Origin: Fasciola hepatica
Lineage: Eukaryota > Platyhelminthes > Trematoda > Plagiorchiida > Fasciolidae
NCBI GenBank assembly: GCA_948099385.1
Contig: CANUEZ040000062.1
Coordinates: 1,116,001 to 1,180,000 of the forward strand
Reading direction: 5' to 3'
DNA: 64,000 bases
Shown here: positions 34,896 to 46,985 of the stretch, in pieces
Numbering within the stretch: position 1 is the first letter of the stretch
Layout: every line of letters starts with the position of its first letter
The notes under the pieces: generated by a model
Databases searched by the model: none
What the model saw: only the letters and a program-made list of their open reading frames with translations
Told to the model about the DNA's origin: nothing
Made by a program: the position numbers and the translations under genes

Positions 34896-35117
34896 TCACA
34901 CGCGTAATCATCAATGTACATTTGAACCAGTCCTAACGGTGCTGGGCGCGGTTCGATCCACGGCCTTGGCCTGCTCATGTCGGACATGCAGACCGTCTGC
35001 AGCCATGTGCGGGCGCAGCTAGTCTGGTGGGTCACATCTCCTGTGTTCACCCATGAAGAGGTTTTCAGGTTGGGTGCTCGGGGTAGGGTAGGCCCCATCC
35101 ACTAGCGCCGGTTGTGG
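34896..35117 (+). repeat. Conserved GC-rich 3'-UTR block, LINE D copy
   Basis: Third copy of the block. 34950-34959 reads GGTTCGATCC, which fits the RNA polymerase III B-box consensus; the other two copies are degenerate at this site. I see no convincing A-box at the right distance. Confidence 0.7.
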
Positions 35118-37410
35118 ACTTCACGCTCTCACTGTCATGGCCCTACCGCATTCGATAAAACCGTTTGCCGGTTGCATGCTTCCATTAACTTCGATCAATC
35201 ACAGTGGGTTCCCGTATCGATATTTTCCATCAGTCTAACCACTTTCTCTTTTTGCTTCTCGTACGCGCACTCAGAAACTTCGTTCCCATAAACGCCGCCA
35301 TCGTTACACCACCGTTTGAACACTTATCCGATTTGCCCGTTCTTTTATCGTTTTGCATCAACGACCCCAACAGCACTCAAGCCAAGTCCCCAGGTTAGAC
35401 ATTGCCTTTACATCTCTGCTTTTTTTATGACCAGGTTCATTGTTTATTCGTCACCATCATACTGTGTGTGCCAGCCTCTACAAACCACTCTTGGTCCATT
35501 CATCAGCAAAAACTTCGACTAGCATCTTCGGTCCATTCCATTCATGCAATCGCCTGCAGGTATGCGGCTCTCCAACTTCTTCGTCCCATCTATGCTACGC
35601 ATATATATCTCTCGTGGTTGTGTTTTATTTGGGATTCTCCTGGATTACTCTTCTTCCTCGGCCCACATCGCGTATTACCTTCGGTAAAATGACTTAGTTA
35701 CTCATAGCCTACTCTTTTCACTTCGGCCGGTTTTCGCATCTCCCGTCCTACATTTTGTTCACAGTAGACATTTTTCCGAGTTCTTCCGGCTGGTTTGTTT
35801 TCCCAGATTACATTTGCTGTGAAGAAATCGTCACATCATGAAGTTCACAAGCAACTTCTTTAGGGTCTGCCCCCTCCGATCTCCCATACACTTATACTGT
35901 TCCTACATTGTTCGCCGTTACAACTGCTGTATCCATACACCTCGGTCCTATTTACTGCTCAGAGCTCCTTTGCTGCCATTATTTCTCACTACTGCGACCA
36001 CCAAGTACATATATTTTCCCCGCGTTTTCTAGTCGTCTTTATATTCATCATCTTGCTGCCTCAGAATGTAAGTCCACTTCTCACTGTTTCTCTCACTTTC
36101 AGCGGCCATTTCGTGATGCCCCCACTTTGAACAAGTTAGTCCAATTACTCCCACCTGCTTTCCTCGATCGCGTAAATCTTTCACGAACTGTTCAACACAG
36201 CTGCCTTCACCGCGGAGCCCTCGAGCCTGATTTTTCTTCTTGCAGATCCACCAAGTTTTGTTTGCCACAAATAAACGAACGCCATGATTTCCCGCCGATA
36301 TTCCACATTTATTTGCTGACACGGAGCACATTTTCACTCAACATCCTCCAGTTTTCGATGGACATCTCCCTTGCTACCTCCAACCGCCTCTCTTGGAATG
36401 TGTGTGTTCTGAAAATATCCGTATATTATAGCCACCGTTTACCGTATATCTGACCCACCTTTTAGGGCCTGTTCCGCTTTCTCCATGTTCCACAGAGTTG
36501 TGCAACCTGCTACTGATCATCTATCGCAGCTTAACAATGTCTCATTTATATCCGTTGCTTTTCCACGCGTATGAACTTATTCCTCACTTTTTTATCAACA
36601 CAGCTATTTAAGCAGTATGTGCGGCTCTTTTTTGCACAAATTCCAACTTCCAGCTGTCTGCACCCAGGCCAGTCAGACGCCTCCACCTGACCTCGACTTT
36701 CGGGTCAAATTCATCAATGGGCTCATTTAAAGCTCCCCCCGCTATTCCCTGCTATGCGTACACATTTCTTATATTTACCTTGCATTTCTCCTCCATTTGT
36801 CTGTATCTTGTTCATCTATTCTCTACTTGCCACTTACCCCCCTACATATTCACGAAATATATGTCCGTGTATCCGCCTGTGGAATTTTGATCGTGTGTCT
36901 GGCATGCTTCCGGACTCTCAGAAAAACACCGTTAATATTCCCAATGGTCTGTCACTCGTGGTTCTGGATGAGAGTATTGCGGCGTCTCATCATGCTGGGT
37001 TCCCCTCCGGCCCCCACCTCCTGCTGTTCTGCTTTACTCCCTCTATTTGAAGCTCCAGTCATTTGAAGCCGGGCTTGATGTGCCCTCAAAAGCACTTGCC
37101 ACATGTGGTTCATTTGTGGCTTTATTCTTCTTTCTGGTGGCTTTTACTGCACATCCTGAATTCGATGTTGAGAAAAGAAGGTTACCAACACTTAGTTTAT
37201 CTGCGTGTCATTCTATCCGAGTCCCTCTCGCCTCCTTTATGCTCATCCCTACTACACCCACGGATGAGAGTTTGGAAAGTTCCTTTTCCTCCGGAGTGCC
37301 ACGGCGGCTTTTGGTTCTCAACTTCTCTTGTCTGCTTCCAGTTACTTCACGTATGATAGCGAATAGAAAGGCCTGTCTGGCAGCATTATTGCAATAAAAG
37401 CGTCTCCTTT

Positions 37411-38063
37411 CAATCCACTAGTTTTGGCAGTAGGTCGAGCAATGGTCCCCCGGGAACCGTGAGCACTACGCACGTGCCTACTGTTGACGCGCGTTGCGCG
37501 CGATCCCATTTCGCACTGGCTTCGAACAGACTTCAGACAAACAGTGGTTAGATAGTTCTGGCATGGTTTAAAAGAAACAACGAATAGCGCACTGACACTG
37601 GCGAAGCAAAACGAGCAAAAACAGGTGTGTTAATGATCGAGAACCATATGAAAAAGTTTAAGTCTGAGATTTACACGTCAATAAATTTTGTCAACACAAT
37701 TTAATGACCAAAAAACAGCAAACACATCCGTCATGCCAATTTAAGCAGTATTTTAGCAGGAGGTGCAACATTTAAACCAAACTTGAAAGTTCATTTCAGT
37801 CGAGTTCGGTTTGCACAGGACAGGTAATGGCCACGTGCAGTCGAGTGTCCAGGATTCTCTGGGCGGTATGCGCCCTAGGTGGGCATCCACCTTTGCAACG
37901 TTTATTCCTTCAAATACCCTCTAAAAATGGAAAAAAACTCAAAACCTCATCGCACATCAAATGCGGGATTCATTGTCCATCGTCAGCTATCACTAAGTTA
38001 TCATGCAGCAAACTGAAAAGTTCGATAATTAAACACATAACTTTCATCTGTCAAGCGCAATGC
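37411..38063. other. No gene recognised; likely 3' region of the minus-strand LINE that follows
   Basis: The segment is AT-rich with no domain. It borders the stop of the minus-strand RT fragment at 38064. Confidence 0.4.
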
Positions 38064-39240
38064 TCAGAACTCACTGCTAGAAATGATCCCATTCCACTCA
38101 CGATCTAGGGCCCCCTTGTAGGCCCGGACGGATTCGAGTTCTACTATCTCTTCTGGCAGTCTATTCCAGTAGTTAGCCACTCTACTGCTGAAGAAGTGAG
38201 ATCTAGCCATCAACCTTGATCGAACTTTCACCAGTTTCTTCCCGCGACCTGTTGTTTTGGAGTCTGTTGCCATAAGGTAAAGACTCTCAGGTTCGGACAC
38301 AGAAAAGCATTTTACCATCTCAAGTGTCCCTTTGAGATCCCCTTGTAGTCTCCGACTCTCCATGGAGAAAGGTCCGAGGTCCCGGAGTCTCCATTCTTGC
38401 TTCTTGTCCCTCTGACACTTATCCACGCGCATTGCAAGACGTCGTGTGTTTTCCAAAGAGGTGGCGTCCTTTTTGTAGAAGGGTCCCCATATCCGAACAC
38501 GGTTTTCCAAAATAGGTCCAACTACAGACATGTACACTGGCATAAAAACCTTTGGTTGCCAACACCAAAACGCTAAACTCGACCTGAAGAGCTCATTGCG
38601 CGCCTTTCTGCAGCTGCTGTATATTGATCAAGCCGATTGGGATCAGAAGTTATCAAGACCCCAGGGTCTTCATCCCTGTTGACTGCCTCGGTAGCAAATC
38701 GGCATTGGTCTTGTGCCACCGGTTAGGATTGTCGCTGTCTGCGACAAAAATGGCCTTTCCCAGCATTGAGGGGAAAGTGCCACTTCTGTTCTGAGTTAAG
38801 GATGGCAAGCTTGTTACCGCTCGGCTTCTCCCTCCCATGGACTACCTCTGACTTCACGTCGTCTTCAAAGAAGAAGCTGCGGCTAAATCATCGATAAACA
38901 GAAGAAACCGTAGTAGGCCTGGTACGGAACCATGCGGTACCCCACAGGAGACGTTCTCTAGTTCAGAGTTCACGTCTCCTACGACGAAGTAGAACGTTCT
39001 ACCGGCAAGGAAGCCCCTAATAATTCTTAAATCTGCCCATTTATACCAAATGACGTAAACTTGATTACTAGAAGCCGATGGTTAACCTGGAAAAATGCTC
39101 TACCAAAGTCAAGGCAACATACTTCTACCTGTTTACCTTCACCCACACTTCAAGAGACTTTGTTTGGGGAGTTCAAGAGATTGGCCAAACACAAACTGTT
39201 TTTAGAAACCTAAGTAGTTATACGCATCTGTAGTGACGAT
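38064..39240 (-). pseudogene. Reverse transcriptase C-terminal part of a second LINE family
   Basis: Upstream on the minus strand FLAGRTFYFVVGD, CGVPHGSVPG (usual GVPQGSVLGP) and LLFIDDLAA mark the RT palm. After a decayed stretch, a frame of 159 codons (38543-38064) carries VVGPILENRVRIWGP, SLENTRRLAMRV, LGPFSMESRRLQGDL, RSHFFSSRVANYWNRLPEEIV and SVRAYKGALD. The RR-x-x-GDL pattern is typical of non-LTR RT tails outside the LINE A family. The same pattern occurs in the LINE at 43129-44400. It is 5'-truncated and frameshifted. Confidence 0.8.
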
Positions 39241-39689
39241 ACATTTCACTTTTATTAATCAGCACCTTTGCGGCCATCCGATTTATAAACTATGCTTAAT
39301 CATTCTGAAACAAGCTTTCCTGGCCCAACCGCCTGTATGATACACGCTCATGTGAATCATCACTAACTGCCTCTCCGTGTGCTTTTTGCTCTGCAGGTTC
39401 ACACAAATATCTCCGTGGGTCCCGACTTTGATTTTCTGACTGCTAGATAAGCATCATGCGGTTCGTGATTGTAGTTATCAACCTAGTTCGTATGCCATCT
39501 GTGTCATTTGTCCTGAGAGCTAATTTGGTAAGCTCGACGTGAACTCAGCATGCCAGCGCCATTTTTCAATTTTTAACCTAAAAGTTTTCGCCACTGACGT
39601 GAGTCATCTATATTATGCTATTCTCGGTTCGTCAATGGTCTCATTTGGACAAAAGTACTTCAGAATTTCATTGTTAGGTTCAAGCACTA

Positions 39690-40310
39690 TTTCACTGCTC
39701 AAAATGGCCAATTCACAGAAGCAATTCCTACTAGGCGGTAACGAAGTAGTAAACTTGGGACAACATGGCATATCCTCAATACATATATGGACTCCGGAGT
39801 TCTTACCTGCGAAACGGCGGTTTTGACCGCTCCAAGTAAAAGCACAACTTCTAATGGCCTACGTAACCAGCCAATCTACCAAGTTTACATATCTGGTTGG
39901 GCACTTGCCGCGGGACTTAGCCCCATCATTAGGGGATATTGTATGCAACCCATTCGGGGAATGCCCGAGCGATAGACCGCGAGAAGTAATACTGGGGAGA
40001 CCACGTATATCAGTAGAACATCCGGCCAACCAAATGTTGTCCGGCATCAAGCTCGGAGATCGTGGAACTCAGACAACGACGCAACTTCTCCCATTTACGC
40101 GGGAACTGTTCTCCACCCACTTGATGGAAAATACGATGTTACAGGTGCTTTCAAGGCAAGCTCTTCTCAATAACACTCAAGCTAACACAACTGTTTCTGG
40201 GAATGAATCAACTTTGGGCGAACCACCAGAAGTCGCTATTCAGGTACAAGAACATGCTATGCCCGTTGTCCAGCACATTGCTGAGGACCGTGAATTGTAA
40301 GGCAAACATC
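39690..40310 (+). pseudogene. Gypsy 2 gag
   Basis: A matrix-like segment IWTPEFLPAKRRF is followed, from 39854, by a 148-codon frame. This contains TYLVGHLPRDLAPSLGDIV, KLGDRGTQTTTQLLPFTREL (equivalent to the GDR-PSQLLR segment), MLQVLSRQALL and VAIQVQEHA. It aligns with the core gag domain of CsRn1-type elements. No Cys box was located. Confidence 0.7.
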
Positions 40311-40559
40311 GAGCCAAGTAGTTGGAACTACAGTTCTCTCAGGTTTTAGGCATTAGGCGAATCTCGATCAACTACCGCATCTCGCAGAGAAGGCATTCCC
40401 ATTCGTTCACATGAGAGTAGCCCCACAGGACCCGGCCTGCCATGGCCTCACCACAACAAGCACTTTAACGAGAGAAAATGCACCAAATTTGTACGCATCA
40501 ATCCGAGTACCATGGGAAAGCAGTAATATGCTTACGCAAAAGACAACCGTGTCAGGCCA

Positions 40560-40919
40560 TTCCATTTACGGTCGCCTATATTTTACATCCAACAGAATAT
40601 CCTGAACATCATCCCTAATAGACACCGGCGCACAGGTAAGCACTATTCAACATTACTCTACAGACTGCCTCACTCAGTCATTGAGTTGGTCGCAGCTAAT
40701 GAGACACCCGTAAAGACCTACCATAAGCGTTCACTCAACCTGAACGTCGGTTTATGCCTTAATCTACAACGGGTATTTATCATTGCTGACCTTCTTCACC
40801 AGATCATTGGTATCTACTTTAGCCAAACTTCCAACCTCATGGTTGATCCGCCCAGCTTTCGTCTTGTGAATAAGACCACTTACGTCTCAACTAGCGGCAA
40901 ACCACCAACGGAGCCGTAA
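40560..40919 (+). pseudogene. Gypsy 2 aspartic protease
   Basis: GRLYFTSNRIS is followed by a stop and then LIDTGAQVS in the same frame; the catalytic DTGA is at 40621-40632. Next come KTYHKRSLNLNVGLCL, FIIADLLHQIIGIYF and LMVDPPSFRLV, the C-terminal part of gypsy proteases (usual VADV and IIGADFL). Unlike gypsy 1, the active-site triad is intact. Confidence 0.7.
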
Positions 40920-40959
40920 CTCTCATCAGTCCTCGTCATTTCTGTTGCTACAGACCTCT

Positions 40960-41760
40960 ACTAGGAGCTCCAGCATGAGTTTCCCGGACTATTCCAAACT
41001 ACCGACCTGCTAACCGAAATGTTACACCATATAGTCACAGTCGGTCCACCGGTGAATTACCGCGCCAGGTGCTTAGCATGTGAGAAATTCGGAATAGTTA
41101 AGGCCCAGTTACAGCACAAGGTGAATATTGGTCCCTTTAGACCGCCTCCAAGTCTTTGGGCTCCTCGGCCACTTATACTCCCAAAAATCATCTGCTGACC
41201 ACTGACAACCCTGTGGTGATTATCAGACACCGAATAGCACCAGTCCAATCGCTACCGATAGCCACGTATCCAGGATCCCACAACAAATTTAAGCCAGAGC
41301 ACAATTATCAGTCGCACGGGCCTACCTCGCATAAGCAACCAACTTTGTTTTGATCCTAGTGGCATCCAAAAGACAGTCGCAACCACATGGCTCGGCCTAT
41401 TCGAGCTTCTCCGTATCCCATTCGGTCTTCGCAAAGCGACACAATCATTCCAGCTTTTCACAGACCAGGTTTGCCGAGGTTTAAAGGGGGTTCACACCTA
41501 CTTAGATGATACCTTAGTTGCTAGCTCAACTTCTGACGGCCGTACTGTAAAACCTCGAGTAGATTTTGAACGTTTCTCTCAATATGAGGCATCTTGCACG
41601 CTGAGGCATGAGCACTTAGTCAAGCGGGCACCATTTTCGTTGGTCACAAGATATCAGCCTCAGACGTTTCACTCATGAAAGACAGAAAGCAGGCGGTATT
41701 TCAATATCCCCAGCATTCATCTTTCAAAACGATTCAGTGGCCTAGGCAACTTCTATCGTC
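40960..41760 (+). pseudogene. Gypsy 2 reverse transcriptase
   Basis: MLHHIVTVGPPVNYRAR matches the RT start. The middle part is decayed. 41350-41560 encodes GIQKTVATTWLGLFELLRIPFG (as separate blocks KTVATTWLGLFE and RIPFGLRKATQSFQLF), then DQVCRGLKGVHTYLDDTLVAS with YLDD at 41499-41510. LGNFYRRFIPRCTQMM near 41740 marks the connection region. The catalytic motif is intact, but at least one stop and several frame changes surround it. Confidence 0.78.
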
Positions 41761-42445
41761 GTTTCATTCCGAGGTGCACTCAGATGATGCTGCCTTTCAT
41801 AGATTTACTACGCAGAAAGACCGAAACATTTGAACATCCTGAGAGTGCTCGTTCCGATTTTGTCGGACTGAAACGGGCTATCTCCAACGTAGCTGCCGTT
41901 ACACGTCATGTACAAATGCGACCCGAGGACTGTCAACCGACGCTTCAGACTAAGCTGTCGGTGCCGTTCTAAAACGAGCACAAGGTACCTGGCCGAGTTT
42001 ATCATTCTTCTCCAAAGGTGTGCAACCGGCCAAACCCATTCGGCAAGAAACTTCTGGGCCTTTAACTGGCCACCCGTCAGTTCCAGCACAAGCTGGCTTG
42101 CAGGCCTTTCCCAACAATAATCTTTACCGCGCTGTTGACTACAAGCCTATACTCACCCAAGGGATCCCGTATTCGAGATTATATCACCCGGTCCACGGAT
42201 GACGTACGACAAGCCTCGGGTGAACCTAGCCCTGTTGCTGATGCCCTTTATCATATTCTTCTCAATACACCAACCAGTGGCATTGAATATACAGCCATGT
42301 CTCGGCCCAAGCACATGATCTATAGGTTGAGCACCTCCGTCACAAGGAAGTACAGATCCTTGAAAGTTGATGAAACTAGGAAACTCCAAACCGACTTCTG
42401 CCGTCTATCTCCTTTACTAGCAAGTACCTCGACAAACCACTAAAA
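41761..42445 (+). pseudogene. Gypsy 2 RNase H remnant
   Basis: PFIDLLRRKTETFEHPESA begins the connection to RNase H. 42135-42270 encodes LYSPKGSRIRDYITRSTDDV and GEPSPVADALYHI, equivalent to the SPRE-RHLDYISQFT and VADALSRI segments at the RNase H end. The middle is lost or scrambled. Confidence 0.65.
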
Positions 42446-42659
42446 GCGTGGGAGGGGCTCAAAGTGCTTTATTCTACTTCTTTAACTGTTTGCACAGCAC
42501 CTTCTTTCTCCAGTCCAACAATACCCTCATACGAGCCACTTTCCGCTGTATAATTTCTCCCCCAGAAATGAAACCTTTAATTTCAAATACCAAAATGTCT
42601 TACTGCCCAGGATCATATCCTTTACCACTGGTCACCTTTAGATTGGGAGGCCCAGCTAC

Positions 42660-43128
42660 CTCAGCTGTTTCATCAAGCTTACTTAGCCATTCCGTAAAGT
42701 TGGGCTTGCACCCTATGCAGTGAAAAGTCTGGATTATTATTTCTCTTCACAAGAACGGAACGTGAGAAGAACCAGCCCACTACTGGCCTGTGAACCACGC
42801 CCCAATAGAACCGAGAATTATGGAGAGGTTGGTGAGAGTTAAACTAACAGACTACCTCTTCAAAAATCACTTTTCAAGTGAGGGCCAGCAGGATTTCGTA
42901 AAACATCGATCGCAAGCAACCTTTGTGACAGACGTTTTGAACCTCTTTACGATAGCTGCCGACGATACTAGGGCAGTGATGGCAGTCTTTTTAGCCAGGA
43001 CTAAAGCCTTCGACCGGATTTCTCACAATGGTTTGTTATCAAAGGTCCAGACACATGGCATTGTTGATCAACTACATGTCTGGCTAGAATCTCACGTGTT
43101 CTCGCGCCAGCTCTTCAGGAACGTATGT
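42660..43128 (+). pseudogene. LINE fragment F (family of LINE A), RT middle part
   Basis: The landmarks are HYWPVNHAPIEPRIMERLV (A: NYRPINHTPIASRLMERLI), GQQDFVKHRSQATFVTD, motif A VFLARTKAFDRISH (catalytic Asp replaced by Ala) and VWLESHVFSRQ. The match stops abruptly at 43128, where fragment G starts. The segment 42446-42660 before it shows no domain. Confidence 0.75.
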
Positions 43129-44400
43129 TGAGTGAGGATGACGTGCTTCGGGAACCTAAGTCTTTGTGCCATCGCAAAGCAACCGGACCGGATATGGTCC
43201 ATCCGGCGAACCTTTAGCCGCCTTCCAGTATCTTGCCAGGGTCTGGTATCCAGCTGTATGAATCGTCGGTAGAGAAGGGTGAGGTGCCAGAGTAATGGCG
43301 TAAGGCCACTGTTGCAGTAACATATAAGACATCCTGTCTTATATGTTATATGATCCAGGCAGAAGGTGGATAATTATACACCGTTCCGTCTGACGTCGGT
43401 GTTGCGTAAGTGTTTAGAACGTATAATCAGAAGGCAAATGTGCCAGCATCTGGGCGGTGACGACGTATTGACGCCCGCACAACATGGGTCCGATTGAAAA
43501 ACGATCGTGTTTGACAAACCTGCTGCCGTTCTTGGACAAAACCATGTGACAAATCCATGAAGTCACGGCAATGGAGGTTTGTTATTTGAATTTTAATAAG
43601 GCCTTCGACTCTTTAGGTCATCTCCTGTTGGACTATGAACCGCACACCTTTGGAATAGTCTGGGAGACAAGTGATTGGATAGCACACTGCTTTGGGAATC
43701 GTTGTTTATGTGGCAAAGTGAGTGGTTATCTATGGAAGTCAGAGAAGGTTACCAAGTGTGTGCCACAGGGTTCAGCACCGTGGTCTCTGCTCTTCCTCCT
43801 AAAGATAAATGACCTAGCAACATGACGAAGCAGCCCGTGTTTCATCTCTGCGGATGATATGAAGGTAGTAGGGAGTGACTCAGAGCCGTATCTAGATTTC
43901 ACCCACAGATGGGCGGATCGATGGGATCTACCCTTGAATGCAACCAAACGTCAAGTTCTGAATACTGACGTAGACGGAAAGAGCAGTATTCGGCTTCGGA
44001 GAGAATCGGGGCCAAATGACTTAAGTGTGATAGTTACACAGAACTTGGAGTTTTCAAGGCTTTTTCAAACAGCTGCAAATATGGCAAAAGATGTGTCAGC
44101 TAGGGCGTGTAATAGTGTGACACTCGAAAACGGATGTCTTCTTTCCATTTCACAAGATTTGATGCGACCCCTCCTTTAGCATTACTTGAGAGTATGGGCT
44201 TCATTTTATCGTAGGGATGGGGAATGCCTAAAAAGAAGTGCAGAGACTCGCAACTAGAAGGATTACCGGTCAGAGGGGTAGTCTTAAGCCCAGCGTCTAG
44301 AAGATCCCAATTTCTTCTCTTTGGCGAGTTGTAGAGACCGGGGTGACCTGATAGAGGCGTTCAAGATTATTAGGGTCTGTCGGGTATAGACGTGGGTGAC
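43129..44400 (+). pseudogene. LINE fragment G (second LINE family), reverse transcriptase
   Basis: The match begins with a linker ending CHRKATGPDMVHP and WRKATVAVTYK. Motif A is VCYLNFNKAFDSLGH (catalytic Asp replaced by Asn). CVPQGSAPWSLLFLLKINDL and ISADDMKVVG (motif C, ADD kept) follow, then WADRWDLPLNATKRQVL and, near 44340, RDRGDLIEAFKII. The last matches the RR-x-x-GDL tail at 38064-39240. Multiple stops occur. A perfect 31-base hairpin disrupts the region before motif A. Confidence 0.8.
43318..43348. repeat. Perfect hairpin inserted in LINE G
   Basis: TAACATATAAGACA (43318-43331) and TGTCTTATATGTTA (43335-43348) form a 14-bp perfect stem with loop TCC. It replaces the expected NYRPVSLTS-coding region start. 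Confidence 0.85.
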
Positions 44401-46985
44401 TTGTTCGTTTCTGCCCCTGAGTGGGGCACCAAAGAATATAGTTCTAGGCCAGGAACGGCACACCCAAGGCTGAACCTACGAGCTGAGGTTTTCTAGAAAT
44501 AGGGTTATACCTCAGTGGAGTGGGCTGCGAGAGACGCTGTTAGATGCTGTGAAGTGCCATTTTTCAAGAACTCTCCAGGTTTACACTGAAACCAAGAGTT
44601 CCCAGTGCAAGCTGTCCTAGAGGTGAGTGAGGTTATAAGCCCGTGGCATCTTTGTCTATGAACTAATTTTCCCGAGGGAGTCACTGCCTCACCATTTCCG
44701 CCTTTCAGACCAAACATTCAGTGTGATGTGATAGGATTCAGGGGTACTCGCCGACAACAACAAAATCCGGGTACGCAGCTGGTCTCGGCCACTTTCATGC
44801 AAGCTGAACTGAACCGAAGTGGACAGCTCACTGATCATCACACCACGGAATACAAGCCTCAGGTAAACTAGTGACTCAGCTTTTCCTGTGTCGGGAAATC
44901 AATAAGGTTGTCAGTAAATGGGCAAGTAGTTGACTAGAGTGTCAGAAAACTAATGAACACAGGCAAGAAAAATTCTTCCCGCCATGTTCACTGCACCATA
45001 AGCACGTATTCCACATGTGCACGTCGAAATAGCATCCAAGCGGCACAGTACCCAGTGCTGTTGGGTGAAAGTTGGGATAACTTTGGAATAAAAAGACTCG
45101 TTACATGTGCCCTAGATGATAGCACAACACTCCGTGAAATTTTGCAAGAAATATAATAATAAAAGCACAACAATACTTATTAAAATATATACCGGCTTCA
45201 TAAAAATGGCATTTTGTTTCGCAAGTTTTCAGCAAACCAGTTTTATAATAAATCTTTTGATTTTCACAAACAAAGTTTCATCAGTGGGAAGGTAATGGTT
45301 TTAATCGAAAGGAAGGGTAATAGGCAAGAAGACTGAGAAATGAACTGTCAAGTATGGGTTGGAAAAAGAAGAGTTATTCATTTCTAGCGATTTTTCAGAC
45401 GTTGGTAGTAGCCCAATGCGCTCCCAAGCGGAGGCAAGTAGAGCAGTCCCATGTTTTTAATGATATAGCCCAACGTTAGCCTACCGTGACACAACGAGCG
45501 CATAACCGGGAGCGCTTTGGAGGTACTACCTGGGTAGTTCTTCTCCCTCTATCAAACGGATTCAATAACTTGTCAACATGTATCGGCCGTTTTTCGAGGT
45601 GGCCCTAGGTGATACCATTCAGTGACCGCTTGTCCAAAACTACAGCATGTGCTTCCCAAGAACAAAGATCAGCCCTGTTTGGATGCCCCCATTTGGTGAC
45701 CACCAACTGAAGAATCTACTTTCTAGGACCATGTGCTTCCCTGAGAAATGCCCTGGGATGCAAACAAGTGAGAACTAGTGTCCTCCGACCACCACTGGAA
45801 TGTCCCTTTTGAGAAGAAAAAGGGACATCCGGGTGACGTTTAGGTGATGGTCACCGGAGTTGAATAAAATGGACCCCTTTACTACCGATTAGTTTTAAAT
45901 ACTAATTTGAACTTAATACACCTGAATACACGTATCCCTTCCAATCAATATACTATCATTCCAGGGTAAAACGGAAAGTCGCCACCCAAGTCACAATAAT
46001 CTTAAACATAATTCCGCATACACCTTTCGGCGGAATTAGTTCCCAAAGTGCACGAGAAAGCCAGATTTTTCAGAACAGTGATTATATTAGGGAAGTAATT
46101 TCATACAAACATGTTTTACTAAACTCAGTTATATTCTGCCGATTGGATGCATGCATGTACACTGCGATTTTCAACGAGCAGCTGTTATTCACCAGTATGT
46201 TTTTGCAGTGCATTTGGCAGGTTCTGGAGAGAAGGAACTGATACAGATTTTTATTGAACCAGGATAGTACAAACTGTGGTTCTAAATTTTAACGTTAACA
46301 ATGGACTTATCAGATGGTTAACCAAAGGATAAGAAGGTAACACGGACGTCTTGAAAAGGTGAATAAGTGCTCGTGAACTCATTTGGTTTACACCGCTGTA
46401 TCCTACGTTGTATTTTTCCATTAGACAAAGGGATTGTAGCCCCAGGAAAACTGCCTCAGTTACACCACTTCCAAATACAGAACAAGACAACAAAACGCTA
46501 CGTTCACTGACAATTATTCTGTAAACTTTTGTATTTACAAATGAGGGTCGCCCATGAAAACCCCGCTAGTTTTATCTTTTCTAAAGCCATCCAAAATCAT
46601 GATTTGACGAACAAATTCATCTGTAGTTCTTCTTCTCATGGCCACCAGGAATCGTAACTGCGAATCTCCAAAGTGTGAAAGCGGAAGTTACCATTTGTTC
46701 GCAAGAAGTTTCACACTCCAAATATTTTGTTCAGTCTGTTGAACTCCCATGCATTCCATACAAGAATAATGCAATGCAATAGCTGCACCGATGCAGCTGC
46801 ATTGTGCGCATTTGCAAAATGAAGCTTGAGATCCTCTAACGTTTTCTGTATCTTGACTACACGAGATGTGAGATCCTTCATCACAGCAGCAAATATTGAG
46901 CGTAACATCCGAACTCAAATATAAAAAACAGTTTTCCCATAAGTATTATGTTCCGAAACTCGGGTTTTTACATTTGCTGTCTTCG
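44401..46985. other. No gene recognised; LINE G tail, then AT-rich DNA
   Basis: 44401-45150 probably includes the end of LINE G. 45230-45345 resembles 55790-55915. 46251-46918 holds two reverse frames that could be decayed downstream parts of the transposase relic at 46986-47680, but no motif was matched. Confidence 0.4.
45230..45345. repeat. Divergent interspersed repeat (pair of 55790-55915)
   Basis: Shared landmarks are TTCACAAACA, GGTAA, ATCGAA, GGGTAAT and AGACT in the same order and spacing. Similarity is about 70% by eye. Confidence 0.45.

Larger units (their letters stand above)
32870..37410 (+). mobile_element. LINE copy D: probable 3' half of LINE C1
   Basis: RT coding sequence begins here where C1 left off and runs to AYENGLDF at 34408. 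About 3 kb of 3' region follows, with the conserved block at 34896-35117 and an AATAAA near 37393. The 3' end is tentative. If C1 and D are not one element, D is a separate 5'-truncated copy. Confidence 0.6.
39690..42445 (+). mobile_element. Ty3/gypsy element 2 (CsRn1-like), gag to RNase H, no LTR found
   Basis: Gag, protease, RT and RNase H segments follow in gypsy order on the plus strand. Integrase and LTRs are not seen; 42660 already belongs to a LINE. It is a related but distinct copy from gypsy 1. The protease site is kept (DTGA) but there are many stops. Confidence 0.78.

Noticed and set aside
34896..35117. tRNA gene or typical tRNA-derived SINE
   Set aside because: A B-box-like GGTTCGATCC exists in one copy, but no A-box, cloverleaf or independent SINE ends are visible.
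35204..36453. Overlapping plus-strand frames downstream of LINE D
   Set aside because: They are pyrimidine-rich, low-complexity reads of a LINE 3' region; no domain is recognised.
45260..45300. Hammerhead core on the reverse strand (CTGATGA...GAAA)
   Set aside because: Stem II would be only three base pairs, no stems I and III were found, and the partner repeat at 55.8 kb lacks the core.
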